Origin: Cyanobacteria bacterium UBA11153
GTDB taxonomy: Bacteria; Cyanobacteriota; Cyanobacteriia; Cyanobacteriales; Coleofasciculaceae
Direction of reading: 5' to 3'
DNA length: 39,613 nt
Assembly (NCBI GenBank): GCA_003511885.1
Contig: DOIX01000125.1
Span: 1-39,613 of the forward strand
How positions within the stretch are numbered: the first letter of the stretch is position 1; every line of letters starts with the position of its first letter. Positions 8,576 to 16,700 of this stretch are shown here, one piece after another. A program made the translations under genes and the position numbers. The notes beneath the pieces were generated by a model that was not told the DNA's origin, ran no database searches, and saw only the letters and a program-made list of their open reading frames with translations.

Positions 8576-8625
8576 AAGTTAAAAGCCAAAAATTAAAAGT
8601 TAAAAGCCAAAAATTAAAAGTTAAA
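8576..8625. repeat. short AT-rich tandem repeat
   Basis: A 21-base unit, GTTAAAAGCCAAAAATTAAAA, occurs twice and then partially, directly upstream of the M48 gene. Simple repeats of this kind are common between cyanobacterial genes. It sits where the M48 promoter or leader should be, but no function is claimed. Confidence 0.7.
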
Positions 8626-8689
8626 AGTTTTTCTTTTTGAATGGCTAATTTACCATAACTCTTAACTCCTAATTTCTAACTCCTAACTT

Positions 8690-8890
8690 CTAATTTCCAT
8701 CCCCAGAGGATGTTTTAGTATCGCTCGTATCAAAAACGACTTCAAATCGGGCGTTAGGTAATCGTTCCCGACATAGCTGAAGATATCCCTCTGCATCCGA
8801 ACGACTGCGGTAGCGACCGACTAGCGCCCATTGCAGCGTGGGGAGTAGACGGTTAATTACCCATGGCTTGCGGGTTTCTTTGGAAGCCAT
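8690..8890 (-). CDS. small conserved cyanobacterial protein, SPOR-like
   Basis: 66 residues when started at the ATG at 8890, which has AAAGGAG eleven bases upstream. A longer frame from 8938 has no such signal. The sequence (WALVGRYRSRSDAEGYLQLCRERLP followed by a beta strand ARFEVVFD) resembles the short alpha-beta SPOR-type or viral-A-type-inclusion-like small proteins of cyanobacteria. There is no signal peptide, and the last 15 residues are polar. It is upstream of the M48 operon on the same strand with about 130 bases between. Probably a real gene; function unknown. Confidence 0.6.
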   Translation of the reverse strand: MASKETRKPWVINRLLPTLQWALVGRYRSRSDAEGYLQLCRERLPNARFEVVFDTSDTKTSSGDGN

Positions 8891-9233
8891 AATAAATTTG
8901 TCTCCTTTAAAGGACGGAGGAGGAGTCAGTGCGGACACTTGTCACAGTTGGGCACTGACTTTTGAGTCTATCGCTCGATGCGATACAGAGTCACTATCGC
9001 AACTCACAATAACTCATGGAAAGATTAAAGTATAATCTTTTTTGACTTTGTTCTATGAGAACTGTCAATCATACTATGGCTTAAATATGAATTTTTGTCA
9101 ATAGTAAGGTGGCTTTATTTTTTCACTCTTGAAATTCAACCTAGTGTCAGGAATGTCCATCATCGCTCATGTTATGTAATCCCACAGAAGATTGTGGGCA
9201 TTGCCTAGCCTACATTTTTCTTTCCTCTGACCT
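8891..9233. other. gene-free stretch with hairpins between tsaB and the small protein gene
   Basis: No reading frame is supported. There is an imperfect inverted repeat at 8962-8992 (TGAGTCT..ATCGC against GCGATACAGAGTCA) and a perfect six-base hairpin CCCACA/TGTGGG at 9181-9198, which lies just past the tsaB stop. Neither is followed by a clear T tract on the minus strand, so a terminator is possible but weak. CTAACCT repeats lie at 9233-9252. Confidence 0.45.
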
Positions 9234-9977
9234 CTAACCTCTAACCTCTAACTTCTTATTCAATTCCCTTCCCTCCACTGGATGTTGACCGTAAAAAGGC
9301 AGTGCTGCTGAAAAATGAGGCCGCGCTCCTTCTTGCCAGTTTATATAGGCAAGTTCCAGCAAACTGGAAACCGATGTACCTAATTGTGCAGCAGCAGGAA
9401 GATCAATTAACTGATATTCTATTGACAAATTATTCAAGGTGTGACTCCATACCTCTGGCCTTATCGCTGTATCTGAAAATAGCTCATTCAGACCTAAATT
9501 ATTAGGTTTTTCTTGATAAATACCAGTAAATAATTGACCTCTTTGAGCAGGCATTTGCAGCGCGATAGCGAAGCTCTGCTGCAAGCACGCAGTTGGCGAT
9601 GAAGTCGGACTTATTTCGCTCCTGCTTTGCCCGCCGACTGGATTAGATCCTCCCCTCCCTGACCAAGCTACCGCTGCTAAAGTGGAAATAGCAAATAGGG
9701 GAATATTTAACTGTTGTGCGATAGTCCGGGCGGTAACAATTCCAATCCGCGTACCTGTAAAACTTCCGGGGCCTTTGGCTACGGCAATGAAGGCTAAATC
9801 TGTCCAATTTTGGGGTTGGATAAATTCGAGTAAATACTGATGTAAATGGGTGGATAAATCTTGTCCGAGTTCCCATGTTTGGTGGCGGTTTTCGCTATGA
9901 AAATTACTGATGGCTAGTCCTAATTCTGAACTGCTTGTATGGATGGCTAAACCGTATTTTGGATTAAGATTGGGCAT
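9234..9977 (-). CDS. tsaB: tRNA threonylcarbamoyladenosine biosynthesis protein TsaB
   Basis: 247 residues. TsaB is the partner of TsaD in making the t6A modification at position 37 of ANN-decoding tRNAs, in the cytosol. It has an ASKHA fold: N-terminal GLAIHTSSSELGLAI in place of the usual DTS motif, then FIAVAKGPGSFTGTRIGI, the most diagnostic block of the family, and ISTLAAVAW. After this block there are about 30 extra residues (GRGGSNPVGGQSRSEISPTS and on) before QMPAQRGQLF, where homologues have only a few. This looks like an in-frame insertion of repeat DNA in a surface loop. The start is an ATG. Essential in most bacteria, so the insertion is presumably tolerated. Confidence 0.92.
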   Translation of the reverse strand: MPNLNPKYGLAIHTSSSELGLAISNFHSENRHQTWELGQDLSTHLHQYLLEFIQPQNWTDLAFIAVAKGPGSFTGTRIGIVTARTIAQQLNIPLFAISTLAAVAWSGRGGSNPVGGQSRSEISPTSSPTACLQQSFAIALQMPAQRGQLFTGIYQEKPNNLGLNELFSDTAIRPEVWSHTLNNLSIEYQLIDLPAAAQLGTSVSSLLELAYINWQEGARPHFSAALPFYGQHPVEGRELNKKLEVRG

Positions 9978-10066
9978 TGTAAATGATGTTGGTTATTTTT
10001 TTTTTACGCAGAGCTTCGCAGAGGTTAGCATAGAGGTTTGCAGAGGTTTTTTGAGGGATATATTCC

Positions 10067-11716
10067 TCACTCGCCACCCTCTCTATTCCCCCCTTCCTCT
10101 TGAGTGGGTTCGGTTTTTTTCGGTTTGGGTGCTGCTGGTGGAGGTGCTACTTTTTGGATATCTTGAATTGGTTGTCTTAATTGTGCTGATGGTGGTGTTA
10201 TTTCTGCTGGGGGTGGGTTAGTTTCTTTGGGTTTTACTGGTTGAGATTGGATGGGGGAAGATACTGGATTAGGTTGGTTTTGTCTCGTGGGAGGTGGATT
10301 TGTATATCGAGGTTTTCTTTTAATTGCTGTTGGTGGGGAAGATTGTCTTTCTGTTTGTGAAGATGGCTGATTTGGGGTATCAATTCTTCTGTGAGAAGAG
10401 CGACGACGGATTGGTTGTGGTGGGGAATCGGGATTATTTTGTCGTACTGGTTTTGTTGTTTTTTGGGGAATAGGATCGTTTTGATCGTTATGGTTATCAA
10501 TTTTATCGTTGTTGTTATTAGTTATGGGTGTGGGTGTAGGTGTTGATGTGGGTATGACAATTGGCACGATTGAGGGTTGAATGGTAGGTGTTGCGGAAGG
10601 GGGTTTTGGTTTGTGGGAGAGGGTTTGCCAAGTAATTAAACTGGTTGCGATCGCAATTATTCCTCCTGTCCCGATTAAAATAGGGTTTTGATAGAGTTTC
10701 TTGGGGATATTTGATTTAGTCTTTGACTCAAGATTGGTTTCTTCTGGGGGAATGGATATTGTTGGTTGGGTTTCGGTTTTTTGGAATAGGGTGATGGAAT
10801 AATCGTTGGTGGGATCGAATTCTACTTCTGGTAAGAGAGATAACCAATCTTCTACTGTGGCTGGGCGATGAGGTGCTTCGATTGCCATTCCTTGCATGAT
10901 GGCTTGATTGAGGGCTGCACTGATTTCTGGCTGGAGTTCCCGGGGTTGGGGCATCGGTTGGCGATCGCGAATTACTGAGGGTGTAGGTATTTGGGCTGTA
11001 ACTAAAGTATATAGTGTGGCGGCAAGACCGTAAACATCTGAGGCGGGAGTGCGCTTTTCTTTGATCAAATATTGTTCTATGGGCGCATATCCTTCTGAGA
11101 GCATACTTGTGTGGGTTTGGGTAGATTGCGATGTAAATTCTCGCGCTATTCCAAAATCAATTAGTACTACTTCATTCCCATGATTTACCCTTTCTTTTTT
11201 ATCTCCCTTATCTTCCTTATCTCCCTTATCTCTCTTTTCTCCCCCCTTATTAAGGGGGGTTGGGGGGGATCTCCGAATAATATTAGCAGGTTTAATATCT
11301 CGATGGAGAAATCCTTGTTGATGAACTACTTTTAAGGCTTCGCCAACTTGTCGGATGTAATAAATCGCTGTGGCTTCATTTAAAGGTTTCCCTTCTAATA
11401 CGACAAAATCCAATGTTTGACCTTCAATATAGTCCATCACCATATAGGGTTGTGCCGCTTCGTGGAAGAAATCACTCACCCTGACAATATGAGGATGAAG
11501 GCAAAGCGCCAACCGTCGCCCTTCATCCTGAAATTGTTGCAAAAAGCGATCGTAATTTGGATGTTGGAGGAGAGATTGATTAAGGGTTTTAATTACTACT
11601 GTTTGATTCAAGTAGTGATGGGTGGCTTTATATGTGACACCAAAACCACCCCTGCCTAATTCTTGTTCTAGAGTATATTTACCACCTTGTAACGTTTTGC
11701 CAACTAATGAGTTCAT
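10067..11716 (-). CDS. membrane-anchored Ser/Thr protein kinase (Hanks type)
   Basis: 549 residues. The kinase domain covers about 1-290: glycine loop GRGGFGVTY (21-29), lysine in VVIKTL (43), helix-C Glu in QDEGRRLA (65), catalytic loop HRDIKPAN (138-145), DFG (187-189) and the activation-loop end GYAPIEQY. One membrane helix follows (about 347-366), then a 180-residue Pro/Ser/Asn-rich tail, presumably outside. All catalytic residues are present, so it should be active. Between the catalytic loop and DFG there are about 30 extra residues (from [11 protein letters not shown] to KGDKKER), encoded by a dispersed repeat. The gene is divergent from the AAA ATPase gene 110 bases away, so the two may share a control region and a pathway. 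Confidence 0.93.
   Translation of the reverse strand: MNSLVGKTLQGGKYTLEQELGRGGFGVTYKATHHYLNQTVVIKTLNQSLLQHPNYDRFLQQFQDEGRRLALCLHPHIVRVSDFFHEAAQPYMVMDYIEGQTLDFVVLEGKPLNEATAIYYIRQVGEALKVVHQQGFLHRDIKPANIIRRSPPTPLNKGGEKRDKGDKEDKGDKKERVNHGNEVVLIDFGIAREFTSQSTQTHTSMLSEGYAPIEQYLIKEKRTPASDVYGLAATLYTLVTAQIPTPSVIRDRQPMPQPRELQPEISAALNQAIMQGMAIEAPHRPATVEDWLSLLPEVEFDPTNDYSITLFQKTETQPTISIPPEETNLESKTKSNIPKKLYQNPILIGTGGIIAIATSLITWQTLSHKPKPPSATPTIQPSIVPIVIPTSTPTPTPITNNNNDKIDNHNDQNDPIPQKTTKPVRQNNPDSPPQPIRRRSSHRRIDTPNQPSSQTERQSSPPTAIKRKPRYTNPPPTRQNQPNPVSSPIQSQPVKPKETNPPPAEITPPSAQLRQPIQDIQKVAPPPAAPKPKKTEPTQEEGGNREGGE
11196..11274. repeat. dispersed repeat inserted in frame inside the kinase gene
   Basis: Two repeat types side by side: a tandem of roughly nine-base units (TTATCTCCC/TTATCTTCC, 11198-11235) and a palindromic G/C-run repeat (11241-11274, CCCCCCTTATTAAGGGGGG then TTGGGGGGGATC). 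The second type recurs at 20171-20200, 20316-20350, about 30588-30650 and 33450-33480 in this window, always intergenic except here. In the kinase it is read through in frame as the peptide [10 protein letters not shown] and following Lys/Asp-rich repeats. Confidence 0.85.
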
Positions 11717-11826
11717 AGGATGAAAAGTGTGATAATAAACGATCTGGTCAAATCCACAGGAATTGCTTAATATAGAGTTGACTGATTTTGTCGGTAAGTA
11801 GTTTCCCGCCGACTTAACATATTGTC

Positions 11827-13203
11827 ATGAATTTAGATTTAGAGCGATTTTTTCCCGCTTGCAATCCTAGTAAAACCCTCAAGATGGGGAGTAGTGAGGA
11901 TCGCAAGTACTATATTGATTTTGCCACGGTGCGGAGTGAGAAAGTTGTTGATAAACTCAAGCGCACGATTACCCGTCTATCCCCCAATCAACCTACGTGT
12001 CAGTTGTTTACTGGGCATATCGGCTGTGGCAAGTCTACAGAGTTGTCGCGGTTGGAGGTTGAGCTAAAGGATGCCGGGTTTCATGTTGTCTACTTTCAGG
12101 TGACGGATGACTTGGATGTGGCAGATCTCGATATTACTGATATTTTACTTGCGATCGCCCATCAGGTAAGTGATAGTCTACAAAAAAGTCAGGTGCGGTT
12201 GCAACCTCAAGGGTTTAAATCCTTCTTGAAAAACATTGCTAATGTTTTGGATATCGATGTGAGTGCTGAAGCTAATATACCTGGAATTGGTACAGTGAAG
12301 GCGAGTCAAGAAGGTGTAGAATTTTCCTTGCCTGCTGAAATTGCCAAGATTACGGTTAAAGCTAAAAATAGTTCCCAAATTCGTTCTCGACTCAGACAGT
12401 ATACTGAACCTCAAACTCATCAAATCTTGCGGCTAATTAACGAAGAAATTATCGATGTGGCTACCCAGCAGTTAAAAGCGGGCGGAAAAAAAGGGTTAGT
12501 GGTAATTGTCGATAATTTGGATCGAGTCCCAAGTCAAGCAACATCTGGTTCTAATAAACCATTAGATGAATATATTTTTGTCGATAGAGGGGAAGATTTA
12601 CGACAAATGAATTGCCATCTAGTTTACACTTTACCCCTATCTTTAATTTTCTCTAATGCTAGGGAACCGCTAAAAAATCGTTTAGGAAATGGTAAAAGTC
12701 CAATTGTATTACCAATGGTACCAGTGCAATTACGAGATGGTACAGATCATCTCCAAGGTATGGCTTTATTAGAGCAAATGGTACTAGCAAGGGCATTTCC
12801 AGATCTGCAAGCGGAACAACGTCTAAATCTAGTTACAGATATTTTTGATAATCTTGATACATTAAATAGATTGTGTCGAGTAAATGGCGGTCATGTGCGA
12901 AACTTGATGGGAATGCTTTATGGTTGTATTCAAGAGGAAGATCCACCAATTTCCCGCAGTGTTTTGGAAAACGTCATTCGCAAAGAAAGGGATAGCTTAC
13001 TAGCAGCTATTGATGAGGAAGAATGGGAGTTATTATTTCAAGTAGTTAAGGAGCAAAGAGTCAAAGGCGATCGCGAATATGAAGCCCTATTACACACTCT
13101 GTTTGTTTTTGAATACCAAGATGAGATAGGTACTTGGTTTAATCTGAATCCGTTATTATTTGAAACGGATAAATATAAGTTGTGGAAACAAGAGCATGTT
13201 TAA
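11827..13203 (+). CDS. AAA-type P-loop ATPase (STAND-like), signalling partner
   Basis: 458 residues, cytosolic. Walker A is GHIGCGKST (from residue 63), and Walker B is VVIVDNLDRV with Asp229. The region between holds an insertion (about 120-190) with amphipathic beta and helical segments (IPGIGTVKASQEGVEFSLPAE). A sensor-like motif HLVYTLPLSL follows, then a helical and winged-helix-like end. The DxxDR of Walker B and the overall order suit AAA/STAND-like ATPases that occur beside NTPase-WD40 proteins in cyanobacteria. It is followed 540 bases later by the giant WD40 NTPase on the same strand and is divergent from the kinase, so I read the three as one signalling locus. The substrate is unknown. 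Confidence 0.8.
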   Translation: MNLDLERFFPACNPSKTLKMGSSEDRKYYIDFATVRSEKVVDKLKRTITRLSPNQPTCQLFTGHIGCGKSTELSRLEVELKDAGFHVVYFQVTDDLDVADLDITDILLAIAHQVSDSLQKSQVRLQPQGFKSFLKNIANVLDIDVSAEANIPGIGTVKASQEGVEFSLPAEIAKITVKAKNSSQIRSRLRQYTEPQTHQILRLINEEIIDVATQQLKAGGKKGLVVIVDNLDRVPSQATSGSNKPLDEYIFVDRGEDLRQMNCHLVYTLPLSLIFSNAREPLKNRLGNGKSPIVLPMVPVQLRDGTDHLQGMALLEQMVLARAFPDLQAEQRLNLVTDIFDNLDTLNRLCRVNGGHVRNLMGMLYGCIQEEDPPISRSVLENVIRKERDSLLAAIDEEEWELLFQVVKEQRVKGDREYEALLHTLFVFEYQDEIGTWFNLNPLLFETDKYKLWKQEHV

Positions 13204-13743
13204 CTGTTTAGGACGTGTCTTCTTCGGTTCAAAATCTAGTGTAGGGGCGAAGCATTTGGGCGATAAGTTATCGGTAAAACTAAAAATATTGTATCCAAAT
13301 GCTAGGCTTCGCCACGCTAACGCTAACGCCCTTCCTGGGTTTGAAAACAATATCCCTCCTTCCTATCTCTCCAGCATATTGGACTTAAACGAGAACTGCT
13401 GTAGTTGTCTCTCTAGCGTAAAGGCAGGGCGAAGTATACTCTTCAGGAAGGCTTCGCCAACGGATATAAAAATTTGGGTTTATTGCAGAAGTTATCCCCC
13501 GAATGCTAGGCTAACGCCAAGGTAACGCTAACGCCCCTACAAAAGCTGAAATTATAGACAACAAATTCTACTGAATACGAGATAAGTTCGGATCGTTCAT
13601 ATTTAACTAAGCTGTTAAGCGTCTAAAGTGGTTATTATGAAATCGTGAAATCGTTGTAGTGCGAGCGTCCTCGCTCGCGATGATATACAGTTTAAATGCG
13701 CAGCAGCTTATCTGTAAAAATCAAAATGAACTAAGTTTAAATT
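13204..13743. other. gene-free stretch with dispersed cyanobacterial repeats
   Basis: The longest frame here (to 13525) is made of repeat DNA and shows no protein character. Visible are copies of GCTAGGCTTCGCCACGCTAA / CGCTAACGCCC at about 13300-13330 and 13500-13540, of the kind also seen at 22850-22905, and a palindrome GCGAGCGTCCTCGCTCGC at 13661-13678. The region separates the ATPase from the WD40 protein. No promoter could be picked out with confidence. Confidence 0.6.
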
Positions 13744-16700
13744 ATGAATAACCAAAACCAATTAGAAGAAATTCCAGATCCTAACCATCGCTCCCTAAAA
13801 ACTTTAACACGAGCGATCGCAATTTCTCAGGGACGGTTTTCCCTAATCTTGGTACGATGTAACTATGGGAGTTTGCGATCGCAAATCCTGCAAAGGTTGC
13901 ACCAGTCAAGTAATCGCGATATTCCAGAGTTAATTTTAGCACCATCTACCCAGACTCTTTATACCGCAATCTTGGAGCAGTTTAATAGTCAGCCATTAGA
14001 TGGTTTAATGGTATTGGGTTTAGAATCTGTAGAGAATTTGCATGACTTGCTGATTGCCACAAATAGAGTCCGCGATCGCTTTTTGAGTTTTACCTTTCCT
14101 ATTGTGCTATGGGTGACGGATGGAGTATTAAAAAAGCTGAGAAGAATAGCGCCAGATTTTTTCAGTTGGATGACTCCACCGATTGAATTTACCATGCCAA
14201 ATAATGAACTAATGGCTTTGGTACGGGAAAATGCGGATCTAGCTTTTACTGACGATCCCAAGTTTACCTTAGATTCGGCTGAATTGAAGACGATTCAGGA
14301 TGATTTACAGAATCAAGAAGAAGAATTATTACCAGAAATGAAGGCTATTATATCCTTGATTTTGGGACTAATTAAATTTAGAGAAAATCAGATTGATGAA
14401 GCCATTGAACAGTATCAGGCAAGTTTAGCATTTTGGCAGGAAACTAACCAATTTGAGCGGAGTGGTGTAGTTTGGCTAAATATTGCTTGGGCTTATTATT
14501 TGAAAGGGAAAGACTATCAGACAGAAACAAGGAATAGAATTAGGGAATCTATCGCTCAATTTGAACAGGGAAATAGTAGCGATTTATTAGCCAACCATAG
14601 TCGTAAATTGGGAGAATTACTGCGACAATTAGGAGAATGGGAATCCCTGGAAAGTATTTCCCAAAAAGTAATTAAGATCCATCAACGTCAAGGAGAGACG
14701 AGGTTAGTTGCTCGAGACTATAGTTTTTTGGCAGAAGTAGCACTAAGAAAAGAGGATTGGCAAGATGCCAAACAACAGGCGCAGCAAGGATTAGATTTAT
14801 TAAAAAAGATACCAGATCCTCATCCAAAAGTATTGGGACTATGTTATTTTATTTTAGCCAAATCTCAGCAACATCTCGGTCAAATTAAAGACGCGATCGC
14901 CAATTTAGAACACGCCCATACTCTTGGAGAAAATCTACATCAATACGATCCACATCTTTATGTTGAGATTCTGGCAGAATTACGAACATTAAATTTTGAA
15001 CAAGCCGAATATTTACCCGCCTTTAATCTCAAATTAGAACAAATAAAAATAGAGAATCAATATGGGTTGCGGGCGTTTATCGGTGCCAGACGATTGCCAC
15101 CAGCGAAACAGATGATTAATCCTGTATCTGGGGAGAGAAAAACTGTCCCCATAGAAGATGCAATCCAAGAGTTTGGGCGGGAGAAGGATATAGAGGAATT
15201 AGTAGAGAGGGTAAAAAGACGGGATCGCAAATTAACGATCATTTATGGACCATCGGGAGTCGGGAAAAGTTCGATCATAGAAGCAGCGTTAATCCCAGTT
15301 TTAAAACAGACTTATTTTGAAGGGCGATATATTTTACCTATTCTAGTTCGGGTTTATAAAGATTGGGTTGGTACATTAGCCCAAGCTTTAACAGATGCTC
15401 TAGAAAAACATCATCATCAATCTGTAGGGGCAGCTTTAGAAGATAATGTCAGTCAACCACAAACAAATGAACAAAACCCATCCTCTGTCAAATCAATTAT
15501 CAAACAATTACGTCAAAACGAACACCGGAATCTTTACACAGTACTAATTTTCGATCAATTTGAAGAATTCTTCTTCGATAACCCCAGCCCAAGCAGCCGC
15601 CGAGAATTTTATCGATTATTGTATCAATCTTGGGAGATTCCTTATCTAAAAGTAATCCTATCCCTCCGAGAAGACTCTCTCCATCATTTATTGGAGTTCA
15701 GACGTAATGCTTATTTAACTAATCTGGAAATAAACTACGATCATATTCTCTATTATCTCGGAAATTTTGTCCCCAAAAATGCCAAAAAATTAATTAAAGA
15801 ATTAACAACCCGTTCTCAATCCACCTTGCCAGATGATTTAGTCGATGAATTAGTCAACGATTTAGCAGCAGAATTAGGAGAAGTTCGTCCGATTGAGTTG
15901 CAGGTAGTGGGGGCACAACTAGAAACTGAAAAAATTACCACACTGCAAAATTATCGTAAACTTGTGAATAATCCCAAAGATAAATTAGTGGATTTATTCT
16001 TAGAAGCAGTAGTGAGAGATTGTGGCAAAGACAATAAACGAGTGGCAGAGTTAGTATTGTACTGGCTGACGAATGAGAATAATACTAGACCCCTGAAAAC
16101 TCAGGCAGAATTAGCGAAAGATTTAGACTCCGATCCTCAAAAACTGGAGTTAGTGTTAAAGATTTTATCTGGTTCCGGTTTGTTGTTGCTAGTACCTGGA
16201 ATTCCGGATAATCGTTATCAGTTGGTTCACGATTATTTTGTTAGTTTTGTTCGCCACAAGTATCAACCACAATTTTGGGCACTAGAAGAGGAAAGAGAGA
16301 AACTGAAACAGTTTCAGAAACGGGTAGTGGTTGGTTCAGTTGTAGCCACATTGGTGATGACAGGATTGGCAATTACTACTGGGATATTTGGGTGGCAGGC
16401 GAATCAACAGCGATTGGAGGCAATAAAGCAAACTTTGGAGGCAAAAAAGCAAACTATTATTGCCCAATCTAATCTATCTCAAGCACTTTTTCTCTCCAAT
16501 AAACAGCTTGATGCGTTAATTGTAGCCGTGAAAGCAGGAAAACTAGTTAAGAAGGAAAAGCTGAGAAAACCTGATGCAGTAACTGCAGCACTAAATGCCT
16601 TGGTTAATCGGGTTTATCAAATCAGAGAGTCTAACCGTTTAGAAGGGCACAGCGATAGGGTTACTAGCGTCAGTTTCAGTCCAGATGGACAAACTATTGC

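Noticed and set aside
13160..13525. 121-codon plus-strand frame after the ATPase gene
   Set aside because: It overlaps the ATPase end in another frame and then runs through dispersed repeats (GCTAACGC, GCTTCGCC); no protein character or Shine-Dalgarno.
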